Origin: an uncultured Bacteroidaceae bacterium | Lineage (GTDB): Bacteria; Bacteroidota; Bacteroidia; Bacteroidales; Bacteroidaceae | Assembly (NCBI GenBank): GCA_905234735.1 | Contig: CAJOJA010000007.1 | Location: 8,512 to 72,511, forward strand | DNA: 64,000 bases | Direction: 5' to 3' | Shown here: piece after piece, positions 16,673 to 24,632 of the stretch | How positions within the stretch are numbered: the first letter of the stretch is position 1 | Layout of the letters: each line of letters begins with the position of its first letter | Translations under genes and position numbers: made by a program | The notes under the pieces: model-generated | The model's database searches: none | Told to the model about the DNA's origin: nothing | Seen by the model: only the letters and a program-made list of their open reading frames with translations

Positions 16673-17620
16673 ATGGAAAAACGTAGCCTTGTGACGATTG
16701 CCGATCACAGTCGCGAGAAGATTGAGTACCTCATCCAGATGGCACAGGAGTTTGAGCATCACCCCAACCGCCAACTGCTGAAAGGAAAGGTCGTAGCCAC
16801 CCTGTTTTTTGAGCCCAGCACCCGTACACGCCTGTCCTTCGAGACAGCTGCCAACCGACTGGGAGCACGTGTCATCGGATTTGCCGACCCCAAGGTGACC
16901 AGCGGCACGAAAGGCGAGACACTCAAGGACACTATCATGATGGTGTCGAACTATGCCGACATCATCGTCATGCGCCATTATCTGGAGGGAGCCGCACGCT
17001 ACGCCAGCGAGATTGCTCCTGTGCCCATCGTGAACGCAGGCGACGGAGCCAACCAGCACCCCTCACAGACGATGCTCGACCTGTATTCCATCTACAAGAC
17101 CCAGGGCCGTCTCGACAATCTGGACATCTTCCTGGTGGGCGACCTGAAATACGGACGGACGGTGCACTCGATGCTGAACGCCATGCACCACTTCAACCCC
17201 ACGTTCCACTTCATTGCACCCGAGGAACTGGCCATGCCCGAGATATACAAGCAGTTCTGCCGAGACCATAACATCCGGTACGTGGAACACACGGACTTCA
17301 ATGCCGATGTCATCAGTGGAGCCGACATCCTGTATATGACTCGTGTACAGCGCGAACGCTTCACCGACCTCATGGAATACGAACGCGTAAAGGACCGCTA
17401 TCTGCTGAAACTGGATATGTTGTCGAAGGCACGTCCGAACATGAAGATTCTGCATCCTCTGCCACGTGTCAACGAGATAGAATACAGCATCGACGAGAAT
17501 CCCCATGCCTACTATTTCGAACAGGCCCGCAACGGACTCTATGCCCGTCAGGCCCTGCTTTGCGACGCTCTGGGCATCACTCTCGACGAAATCCGTAACG
17601 ACAAAACGATAATAAAATGA
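16673..17620 (+). CDS. pyrB: Aspartate carbamoyltransferase catalytic chain
   Basis: First committed step of pyrimidine synthesis: carbamoyl phosphate plus aspartate to carbamoyl-aspartate, in the cytosol. 315 residues. Carbamoyl-phosphate loop [15 protein letters not shown], the [20 protein letters not shown] segment, and the C-terminal HPLPRVNEI (aspartate-binding). Start at 16673 ([13 protein letters not shown]), because the longer frame begins inside the promoter. Its TGA overlaps the pyrI ATG, so the catalytic and regulatory chains are translationally coupled. Confidence 0.97.
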   Translation: MEKRSLVTIADHSREKIEYLIQMAQEFEHHPNRQLLKGKVVATLFFEPSTRTRLSFETAANRLGARVIGFADPKVTSGTKGETLKDTIMMVSNYADIIVMRHYLEGAARYASEIAPVPIVNAGDGANQHPSQTMLDLYSIYKTQGRLDNLDIFLVGDLKYGRTVHSMLNAMHHFNPTFHFIAPEELAMPEIYKQFCRDHNIRYVEHTDFNADVISGADILYMTRVQRERFTDLMEYERVKDRYLLKLDMLSKARPNMKILHPLPRVNEIEYSIDENPHAYYFEQARNGLYARQALLCDALGITLDEIRNDKTIIK

Positions 17621-18087
17621 AAGAGAAACAGCTGATGGTGGCAGCCATCGAGAACGGCACCGTCATCGACCACATACCCTCGGAGAAATTGTTTGCCGTA
17701 GTAAACTTGCTCCACCTCGACCGCATGACATCGGCCGTAACCATCGGATACAACCTCGAAAGCCAGGAACTGGGCAAGAAGAGTATCATCAAGATGGCCG
17801 ACAAGTTCTTCACGAACGAGGAACTGAACCAGTTGGCCGTCATTTGTCCCAACCTGACGCTGTGTATCATCCGCGACTACGAAATCGTGGAGAAGCGCAT
17901 GGTAACACTGCCCGACGAATTGAAGGGTATCGTCCACTGTGCCAATCCCAAGTGCATCACCAACAATGAACCCATGCAGACCCACTTCCACGTACACGGC
18001 CCCGAGCGCCACGCCCTGAAGTGTCACTACTGCAACACCATCATAGACCTGGATAAAGTAAAATTGGTTGAAAAATTAAAAAGTTAA
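17617..18087 (+). CDS. pyrI: Aspartate carbamoyltransferase regulatory chain
   Basis: 156-residue regulatory subunit that binds CTP/ATP and joins the catalytic trimers into the allosteric holoenzyme. The N-terminal allosteric domain begins at [17 protein letters not shown]. The C-terminal zinc domain has all four ligands: Cys108, Cys113, Cys136, Cys139 (CANPKC...CHYC). ATGA overlap with pyrB gives the two chains in linked amounts. An interval of TTAAAAGG-type repeats (18088-18118) separates it from glyA. Confidence 0.97.
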   Translation: MKEKQLMVAAIENGTVIDHIPSEKLFAVVNLLHLDRMTSAVTIGYNLESQELGKKSIIKMADKFFTNEELNQLAVICPNLTLCIIRDYEIVEKRMVTLPDELKGIVHCANPKCITNNEPMQTHFHVHGPERHALKCHYCNTIIDLDKVKLVEKLKS

Positions 18088-18118
18088 AAGGTTAAAAAGT
18101 TAAAAGGTTTAAAATATT

Positions 18119-19399
18119 ATGCGAAACGACGAAACAGTATTCAAATTGATTGAGGCCGAGCGCCAACGTCAGATGCGAGGCATCGAGCTGATTGCCTCTG
18201 AGAACTATGTCAGCGACGAAGTTTTGGAAGCCATGGGCTCCATCCTCACCAACAAGTATGCCGAAGGCTATCCCGGCAAGCGCTACTACGGCGGCTGCCA
18301 GGTGGTGGATCAGGTGGAGCAACTGGCTATCGACCGCGTGTGCCAACTCTTCGGAGCTGAGTATGCCAACGTGCAACCCCACTCTGGTGCACAGGCCAAT
18401 GCCGCCGTCTTCCTGGCCGTACTGAATCCCGGCGACACCTTCATGGGTCTGAACCTCGACCACGGCGGCCACCTGTCGCACGGCTCGCACGTCAACACCA
18501 GCGGCATTCTCTACAAGCCCGTCGGTTATGACCTGAATAAGGAAACTGGGCGCGTCGACTATGACGAGATGGAGCGCCTGGCCCTGGAGCACAAGCCTAA
18601 GCTCATCGTGGGCGGCGGCTCGGCCTACAGCCGCGAATGGGATTACAAGCGCATGCGTGAAATTGCCGACAAGGTGGGTGCCCTCCTGATGATAGACATG
18701 GCCCACCCCGCTGGCCTCATCGCTGCCGGACTGCTCGACAATCCCCTGAAGTACGCCCACATCGTCACCTCCACCACCCACAAAACTCTGCGCGGTCCGC
18801 GTGGCGGCATCATCCTCATGGGCAAAGACTTCCCCAACCCCTGGGGCAAGACTACCCCGAAAGGCGAGGTGAAGATGATGTCTGCCCTGCTGAACAGCGC
18901 CGTTTTCCCCGGCATACAGGGAGGCCCATTGGAGCACGTCATCGCTGCCAAGGCCGTAGCCTTTGGCGAGGCGCTGCAACCCGAGTTCAAAGAATGGGCA
19001 AAGCAGGTACAGAAGAACGCTAAGGTATTGGCCGAAGAACTCATCAAACACGGATTCCACATCGTCAGCGGTGGCACCGACAACCACTCCATGCTCGTCG
19101 ACCTGCGCACCAAGTACCCCGACCTGACGGGTAAGGTGGCCGAACGCGCCCTGGTTGATGCTGACATCACCGTCAATAAGAACATGGTACCCTTCGACAC
19201 CCGCTCGGCCTTCCAGACCAGCGGTATCCGTCTGGGCACACCCGCCATCACCACACGTGGTGCCAAGGAAGACCTGATGGTGAAGATAGCCGAACTCATC
19301 GAGCGCGTGCTCAACGCCCCCGAGGACGAACAGAACATCGCTGCCGTACGCACTGAGGTGAACACCATGATGGAGGCCTACCCCCTCTACGCCTACTAA
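18119..19399 (+). CDS. glyA: Serine hydroxymethyltransferase
   Basis: PLP enzyme converting serine and tetrahydrofolate to glycine and 5,10-methylene-tetrahydrofolate; main source of one-carbon units. 426 residues. Substrate region [20 protein letters not shown], the PLP lysine in [15 protein letters not shown], and [17 protein letters not shown]. The 31 bases before it contain only TTAAAAG repeats and no TAnnTTTG element, so it may be read from the pyrBI promoter. Confidence 0.97.
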   Translation: MRNDETVFKLIEAERQRQMRGIELIASENYVSDEVLEAMGSILTNKYAEGYPGKRYYGGCQVVDQVEQLAIDRVCQLFGAEYANVQPHSGAQANAAVFLAVLNPGDTFMGLNLDHGGHLSHGSHVNTSGILYKPVGYDLNKETGRVDYDEMERLALEHKPKLIVGGGSAYSREWDYKRMREIADKVGALLMIDMAHPAGLIAAGLLDNPLKYAHIVTSTTHKTLRGPRGGIILMGKDFPNPWGKTTPKGEVKMMSALLNSAVFPGIQGGPLEHVIAAKAVAFGEALQPEFKEWAKQVQKNAKVLAEELIKHGFHIVSGGTDNHSMLVDLRTKYPDLTGKVAERALVDADITVNKNMVPFDTRSAFQTSGIRLGTPAITTRGAKEDLMVKIAELIERVLNAPEDEQNIAAVRTEVNTMMEAYPLYAY

Positions 19400-19411
19400 G
19401 CCTTCTGTCGA

Positions 19412-20149
19412 TTACGGTTGAGCTATAGCTTGTGCCGAATCGGCGGCCAGAGAGTCGCGCTGGGCAGCCAGGGCTTCGGCACGCTGGCGCTCCAGCGTCT
19501 GGCGCAGTTGTTCTGCATGGTCAATGTAGTAGCCGTCGGGATGAGTGGACAGATACTGAGCGACGGCCTCCAGCGTGCGGCGGTTCTTGGCTTCGATCCA
19601 GTCGAGAGAATCGACACGCCCCTGGGCTATCTTCACGTAGGGGCTGGCAGGATGCTCGCGTACGAAACGAACCAGGTCGGCACGGCTGCCTTCTGCTACC
19701 AGCCGTTGCCACTCCTGCTGCTGGGCAGTGACCTTCTTCAGGCGCTGACGAACTTCGTCGATATGCGGATTCTTGGGATAGCGGATGATGAAATCCTCGT
19801 AGAAGTCAGGGTTCGAGCAGTCGCGCAGCATTTCGTAGGCATGTTGCTCACGCTGGCAATCGGTGCGATAGTCGTAGTAGAAGATGGCACCGATAATCAA
19901 TGCCAACAGAAGGATAACAACAAGCCATCCCCAACCTCTTCTTTTTTTAGGAGGTAAAGGAAGTTCCTCTCCCTCGGAGGGGGACTGGGAGAGGTTTGTG
20001 ATGGTGAACGGCACCTCCTCCAGTTTCTTCAACTCCCGTTCTGCCTCCTCCCTTGCCCATTCAGGGTCAATGGCAGCACCACACTCCGGACACTTTGCGC
20101 TCATCGAGGATATGTGATGACGACATTCCGGACACTTTATCATGGTCAT
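19412..20149 (-). CDS. Zinc-ribbon, single-pass membrane protein
   Basis: 245-residue protein of unknown role. An N-terminal zinc ribbon (Cys6, Cys9, Cys20, Cys23; two CPEC knuckles) precedes a linker, then a basic KKRRGWGW stretch, one membrane helix (about residues 72-90) and a periplasmic helical tail with TPR-like spacing (YPKNPHIDEVRQRLKKV, HPASPYVKIAQGRV). The linker between ribbon and helix (LSQSPSEGEELPLPP, at 19955-20005) is encoded by a C/T-rich dispersed repeat resembling one seen at 22713-22790. Start at 20149, with an ATG two codons later also possible. Confidence 0.75.
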   Translation of the reverse strand: MTMIKCPECRHHISSMSAKCPECGAAIDPEWAREEAERELKKLEEVPFTITNLSQSPSEGEELPLPPKKRRGWGWLVVILLLALIIGAIFYYDYRTDCQREQHAYEMLRDCSNPDFYEDFIIRYPKNPHIDEVRQRLKKVTAQQQEWQRLVAEGSRADLVRFVREHPASPYVKIAQGRVDSLDWIEAKNRRTLEAVAQYLSTHPDGYYIDHAEQLRQTLERQRAEALAAQRDSLAADSAQAIAQP

Positions 20150-20177
20150 AAGCCTATGTTTTTATTCTTATTTATTA

Positions 20178-20185
20178 CAAAGTTA
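20178..20185 (-). promoter_or_regulatory. -7 promoter element for the zinc-ribbon gene
   Basis: TAACTTTG on the reverse strand, 28 bases before the ATG. Confidence 0.6.
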
Positions 20186-20189
20186 CAAA

Positions 20190-20225
20190 TAATTTTCAAT
20201 TTTCAATTTTCAATTTTCAATTTTA
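20190..20225. repeat. A/T-rich 7-bp tandem repeat
   Basis: About five units of CAATTTT between two divergent promoters. Confidence 0.8.
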
Positions 20226-20229
20226 TTTG

Positions 20230-20237
20230 TATCTTTG
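20230..20237 (+). promoter_or_regulatory. -7 promoter element for the GH35 gene
   Basis: TATCTTTG, 22 bases before the ATG at 20260. Confidence 0.65.
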
Positions 20238-20259
20238 CTGAAAATAAATCGTATTTGCT

Positions 20260-22710
20260 ATGAAAAAAATCTTTTTCGGCCTCCTCATGGCGTGTTTGTT
20301 TGCATTTGCCTCGTCGGCAATGGCGGCTCCGAAAGCCGGTTCGTTCACCATCGGTGACAAGACTTTTCTTCTGAACGGAAAGCCCTTCGTCGTGAAGGCT
20401 GCCGAAGTCCACTACCCCCGCATTCCCCAGCCCTACTGGGAGCAGCGCATCAAGATGTGCAAGGCACTGGGCATGAACACACTGTGCATCTACATCTTCT
20501 GGAACTCGCACGAGCCTCAGCAGGACCAGTTCGACTTCACGGGCAACAACGACATCCGCGCCTTCGTGAAGCTGGCACAGGAGAATGGCATGTACGTCAT
20601 CGTGCGCCCCGGCCCATACGTTTGTGCCGAATGGGAAATGGGCGGACTGCCCTGGTGGCTGCTGAAGAAGAAAGACATCAAACTGCGCGAGCAAGACCCC
20701 TTCTTCATGGAGCGTCTGGAAATCTTCGAGAAGAAGGTGGGTGAGCAGTTGGGCGACCTGACCATCGAAAAGGGCGGCCCCATCATCATGGTACAGGTGG
20801 AGAACGAATACGGTTCGTATGGCACGGATAAGCCCTATATCTCGGCCGTGCGCGATATAATAAGGAAGAGCGGCTTCGACAAGGTGGAACTGTTCCAGTG
20901 CGACTGGTCCAGCAACTTCACTAACAACGGTCTTGACGACCTCACGTGGACGATGAACTTCGGCACGGGAGCCAACATCGACCACGAGTTCCGCAAACTG
21001 GGCGAACTGCGTCCAAACTCGCCCAAGATGTGCTCCGAATTCTGGAGCGGATGGTTCGACAAATGGGGCGGACGCCACGAGACACGCGGAGCAGAGGCCA
21101 TGGTGGACGGCATCACGCAGATGCTGGATCGAGGCATCTCATTCTCCCTCTACATGACCCACGGAGGCACCAACTGGGGCCACTGGGCAGGCGCAAACTC
21201 GCCCGGTTTTGCTCCCGATGTGACCTCTTACGACTACGACGCACCCATCAATGAGGCCGGTCAAACAACCGAGAAGTATTGGGTACTGCGCAAGGCTATG
21301 GAGAAGTACAGCGGCAATTGGAATCCCAAGACCGGCAAATGGGAAGGTTCTGCCAAACTGACTGCCGTGCCTAAGGAATACCCCACCATCGCAATTCCCA
21401 AGTTCGAACTCAATGAGTTCTCGTCCATTCTGAATGGCATCGACCCCAAAGTGAAACTACCCATCCAAAAAGGAGCCATTAAAACCTTCGAAGATATGGA
21501 TATGGGATGGGGTTCTATGCTCTACACTACCCATCTGCCGGAAATTGCCGAGCAGAGCATACTCAAGGCCGACATCCACGACTATGCGCTGGTATACATC
21601 AACGGCAAGTACATCGGCAGCATTGATTGCGTGAAGCACGAGACCACCATCAAACTGCCTCCTGTGCTGAAGGGCGACGAACTGGAAATACTCGTAGAGG
21701 GGATGGGTCGCATCAACTTCGGACGTGCCATCAAGGACTTCAAGGGCATTATTGGCGATGTCGTCATCAGTGCCACCATCGACCATGTAGAAACAACATG
21801 GAAGCCACAGGGATGGACGTCGTTTGCCCTGAGCGACAGCTACGAAAGGGCCGTCAGCGCCTTTGAGCACAATATCGACTACAGCAAACCCGACACAGGC
21901 ATTCGTGTGGGAAGTCGCATAATGTGGAACAAGAATGGTCTCGACCTCGTCACCAAGCCTGGCTACTATCGCGGCTACTTTAATATAAATAAGGTAGGCG
22001 ACACGTTCCTGAACCTGGAGAACTGGGGAAAGGGACAGGTGTATGTGAACGGTCATGCCGTAGGTCGCCACTGGTACATCGGTCCGCAGCAGACGCTCTA
22101 CGTGCCCGGTTGCTGGCTGAAGAAGGGCAAGAACGAAGTCATCGTGCTCGACGTCATGGGTCCTCGTGGAGAAATGACCATCGAAGGCTTGCAGAAACCC
22201 ATCATCGACAAACTGAACCTCGAAGGCCCGCAGACACACCGCGCCGAAGGCCAGAACCTCGACCTCTCGGGTGAGAAGCCCGTCAAGGTGGGTACGTTCA
22301 AGAAAGGCAACGGCTGGCAGGAAGTGAAGTTCGACAAACCCGTCACAGGTCGCTACATCTGCATCGAGGCCCTCAACAGCCACTGGAACCGCGAATACTG
22401 CTGCATCGCCGAGTGGTACATGCTGGACGAGAGCGGACAGCGCCTCTCGCGCGAACCCTGGCAGATTGCCTACGCCGACGACGAGGATGTCAGCTCGGGC
22501 AATAAGAACGCCGACAAGATTTTCGACCTACAGGAGTCGACCTACTGGAGCACTAACCGCGGCGTGCAGTTCCCCCACACCGTCATTATCGACATGGGTC
22601 AAGACAAGACCATGAGCGGTTTCCAGTACCTGCCCCGCATGGAGGAAGGTGCCCCCGAGAGCATCAAGGACTATCGTATCTACGTAAAGAGCGAAGCATT
22701 TAAGTTTTAG
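20260..22710 (+). CDS. Exported GH35 beta-galactosidase
   Basis: 816-residue glycoside hydrolase expected to release terminal beta-galactose from plant or host glycans, in the periplasm or at the cell surface. Signal peptide residues 1-22 (ends SSAMA). GH35 barrel follows with GPYVCAEWEMGGLPWWL, acid/base Glu183 in VQVENEYGSYG and nucleophile Glu260 in CSEFWSGWFDKWG. Beta-sandwich domains follow, and the last 140 residues look like an F5/8-type (discoidin) carbohydrate-binding domain (FDKPVTGRYICIEAL, TYWSTNRGVQFPHTVIID). Own promoter. No susC/susD pair is nearby, so it is not in a classic PUL; a GH43 gene lies 2 kb away on the other strand. Confidence 0.93.
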   Translation: MKKIFFGLLMACLFAFASSAMAAPKAGSFTIGDKTFLLNGKPFVVKAAEVHYPRIPQPYWEQRIKMCKALGMNTLCIYIFWNSHEPQQDQFDFTGNNDIRAFVKLAQENGMYVIVRPGPYVCAEWEMGGLPWWLLKKKDIKLREQDPFFMERLEIFEKKVGEQLGDLTIEKGGPIIMVQVENEYGSYGTDKPYISAVRDIIRKSGFDKVELFQCDWSSNFTNNGLDDLTWTMNFGTGANIDHEFRKLGELRPNSPKMCSEFWSGWFDKWGGRHETRGAEAMVDGITQMLDRGISFSLYMTHGGTNWGHWAGANSPGFAPDVTSYDYDAPINEAGQTTEKYWVLRKAMEKYSGNWNPKTGKWEGSAKLTAVPKEYPTIAIPKFELNEFSSILNGIDPKVKLPIQKGAIKTFEDMDMGWGSMLYTTHLPEIAEQSILKADIHDYALVYINGKYIGSIDCVKHETTIKLPPVLKGDELEILVEGMGRINFGRAIKDFKGIIGDVVISATIDHVETTWKPQGWTSFALSDSYERAVSAFEHNIDYSKPDTGIRVGSRIMWNKNGLDLVTKPGYYRGYFNINKVGDTFLNLENWGKGQVYVNGHAVGRHWYIGPQQTLYVPGCWLKKGKNEVIVLDVMGPRGEMTIEGLQKPIIDKLNLEGPQTHRAEGQNLDLSGEKPVKVGTFKKGNGWQEVKFDKPVTGRYICIEALNSHWNREYCCIAEWYMLDESGQRLSREPWQIAYADDEDVSSGNKNADKIFDLQESTYWSTNRGVQFPHTVIIDMGQDKTMSGFQYLPRMEEGAPESIKDYRIYVKSEAFKF

Positions 22711-22726
22711 AAGCACCTCTCCCCAA

Positions 22727-22752
22727 CCCCTCCCTTGATGGGAGGGGCTTTG
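22727..22752 (+). terminator. Possible terminator hairpin / C-rich dispersed repeat after the GH35 gene
   Basis: CCCCTCCC and GGGAGGGG form a perfect 8-bp stem with a 5-base loop, followed by CTTTGG. Only a weak T-run, and similar C/T-rich sequence occurs elsewhere, so it may be a dispersed repeat and not a terminator. Confidence 0.4.
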
Positions 22753-22794
22753 GCTCGTCCAAGAATGGGAGGGATTAGGGAAAGGGGCCAAATT

Positions 22795-23094
22795 ATGAAC
22801 TACATTGGCATCATCATCGGCCTTGCCACATTCCTATGTATCGGGTTCTTTCATCCGATAGTCATCAAGGCCGAATATTATTTCGGACGACAATGCTGGC
22901 CCGTTTTCCTACTGGTTGGTATTATGGCTCTTGCTGCCTCCCTATTTGTGGATAACGAATACGTGAGCATCATCCTTGGTGTTATCTCCTTCTCCTGCTT
23001 CTGGAGCATCCTCGAAGTACACCAACAGCATCACAGAGTTAGAAAAGGCTGGTTCCCCAAGAATCCGAAGCGAGCAAAGGAGTACGAAAAGTGA
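22795..23094 (+). CDS. DUF4491 small membrane protein
   Basis: 99-residue inner-membrane protein with three hydrophobic helices (IIIGLATFLCIGFFHPIVI, PVFLLVGIMALAASLFV, SIILGVISFSCFWSIL) and a basic C-terminal tail (HHRVRKGWFPKNPKR). This matches the Bacteroidales DUF4491 family, whose function is unknown. The longer frame from 22735 runs through the C-rich hairpin, so I take the ATG at 22795. It follows the GH35 gene by 84 bases. Confidence 0.8.
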   Translation: MNYIGIIIGLATFLCIGFFHPIVIKAEYYFGRQCWPVFLLVGIMALAASLFVDNEYVSIILGVISFSCFWSILEVHQQHHRVRKGWFPKNPKRAKEYEK

Positions 23095-23143
23095 GTTTAG
23101 TATTCCTGGCCTCCGGCACTGGTCTTACCCATTAGGAATAACA

Positions 23144-24493
23144 TCATGAACGGCAAAAAGGTCTTCCGTAAATAAACAGCACAGTTTGCATGAGGCTCCG
23201 AGTGCCAAGATAGGCCATAAAGGCAAACCACAGGGCGTGATTGCCATAACGAGAGCCTAAGGCAAACCAAAGCGCATAGAATACGATGGCGCTGACGAGC
23301 ATGGACAGGAACATCCGGCTGGTCAGCGTCATTCCTATATATACACCGTCCCAAATGAAGGCCGCAAGGGCCACGAGGGGCACGGCAACGAGCCAAGGCA
23401 GGTACGAAAGGGCAAAGGCGATGACCTGCTGCTGATTGGTGAGCAACGAGAGGAACCACGGACCGGCCAAAGCATAGAGCGCCGTGAAGACAAGGGCGAG
23501 GCCAAAGCCCCAAAGGAACAGCTGACGGATAACCAGCTGCAGCCCTGCCTTATCCTGCCGTCCAACGTATTCGCCGCTCAAGGCCTCAGCAGCATTTGCC
23601 AGTCCATCGGTGAAATAGGAATAGATGATAAAGAACTGCATCAGCAGGGAATTCGCGTCCAGCGTGAGCGTACCCATGCGACTGCCCGCCGTGGTGAAAT
23701 AGACGGTGACGGCAACCAGACATAGGGTGCGTAGAAATATATAAATATACACAGAGGACACAGAGAAGACAGAGGACACCGCGTTCTTCCTTCTCTCGAA
23801 AGAGACCACTTCCACACACTTTTTCCTTATTCCGTAATGTTCTCTGCGCACTTTATGGGCACCATACATGCAACCAACGTAGAGGCCGACAATGGTACCC
23901 AGTGCCACACCCTGCACACCCATGCCGAAACCGAAGACAAAGAGGCAGGTGCAGAGGATGTTGATGATATTTTGCAGGATGGACATCCACATCGGCGTGC
24001 GCGTGTTCTGCATACCGATGAACCAACCCGTCAGCGCATAGCTGGCCAACATAGCAGGTGCGCCCCAGATGCAGACACGGAAGTACTGTGCAGCGAAATG
24101 CGCCACCTCTGCCGAGGGCTGCATCAGCCACAGAGCAAAGCGCAACAGGGGTGTTTGCAGAAGCAATAGGAAAAGGCTGATGAAGAGGCCAAACATGAGA
24201 CTGCGCGTGAGTCCCATACGGATGCCCGCCTCGTCCCCCGCCCCACGGGCCTGACTGACGACACCCGTCGTCCCCATCCGCAGGAAGCCGAACAGCCAGT
24301 AGGTCATGTTGAATATGGTAGTGCCGATGGCCACAGCGGCGATATACTCCGCACGGCCCATGTGTCCCACTACGGTAGTGTCCACCAAACCGAGCAGCGG
24401 AACCGTGATATTCGTCACCACACTGGGCAAGGCCAGACGAAGAATCCTCTGATTAAAAAAAGAAGATTGAAGATTGAAGATTGAGTTACGCAT
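23144..24493 (-). CDS. MATE-family (DinF-like) multidrug/metabolite exporter
   Basis: 449-residue inner-membrane transporter with 12 predicted helices in two homologous halves; exports cationic drugs or metabolites using a Na+ or H+ gradient. Family features: VTNITVPLLGLVDTTVVGHM at the start, GFLRMGTTGVVSQARGAGD, and PALMLASYALTG-like helix 5 text (APAMLASYALTGWFIGMQ). Two parts come from dispersed repeats: the first 15 residues (MRNSIFNLQSSFFNQ, 24449-24493) from a CAATCTT heptamer repeat, and a loop (NAVSSVFSVSSVYIYIF, about 23738-23795) from an ACAGAGGAC-type repeat. Both fall outside helices, so function is probably kept. Confidence 0.88.
   Translation of the reverse strand: MRNSIFNLQSSFFNQRILRLALPSVVTNITVPLLGLVDTTVVGHMGRAEYIAAVAIGTTIFNMTYWLFGFLRMGTTGVVSQARGAGDEAGIRMGLTRSLMFGLFISLFLLLLQTPLLRFALWLMQPSAEVAHFAAQYFRVCIWGAPAMLASYALTGWFIGMQNTRTPMWMSILQNIINILCTCLFVFGFGMGVQGVALGTIVGLYVGCMYGAHKVRREHYGIRKKCVEVVSFERRKNAVSSVFSVSSVYIYIFLRTLCLVAVTVYFTTAGSRMGTLTLDANSLLMQFFIIYSYFTDGLANAAEALSGEYVGRQDKAGLQLVIRQLFLWGFGLALVFTALYALAGPWFLSLLTNQQQVIAFALSYLPWLVAVPLVALAAFIWDGVYIGMTLTSRMFLSMLVSAIVFYALWFALGSRYGNHALWFAFMAYLGTRSLMQTVLFIYGRPFCRS
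24461..24486. repeat. 7-bp tandem repeat inside the MATE coding start
   Basis: Three GAAGATT units that encode part of the MATE N-terminus; a related GAAAATT tract continues upstream of the gene at 24524-24550. Confidence 0.75.
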
Positions 24494-24552
24494 GTGGACT
24501 TCTATTTCGCCGTAGGCTAACTTTAATTTTCAATTTTCAATCTTCAATCTAT

Positions 24553-24610
24553 CTGTCAGGGCGACCGCCTGATCCCAAGCCAGAAACGTTAGCAACTGCG
24601 CTACACCCCG
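24553..24610 (-). pseudogene. tRNA-Pro(UGG) remnant lacking the T arm
   Basis: Reading the reverse strand from 24610, the first 50 bases follow the intact tRNA-Pro at 57156-57228: the same CGGGGTGTAGCGCAGTTG start, an anticodon stem-loop with TGG, and GGCGGTCGCCC. After that the T stem-loop and the 3' acceptor half are absent; the sequence passes straight to TGACAG. In the intact gene GGTCGCCC occurs twice, before and after the T arm, so a deletion between those direct repeats explains the truncation. It cannot fold as a tRNA. It lies between the GH43 and MATE genes. Confidence 0.8.
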
Positions 24611-24632
24611 ATTGCTCCGGCATCCTGAAGCC

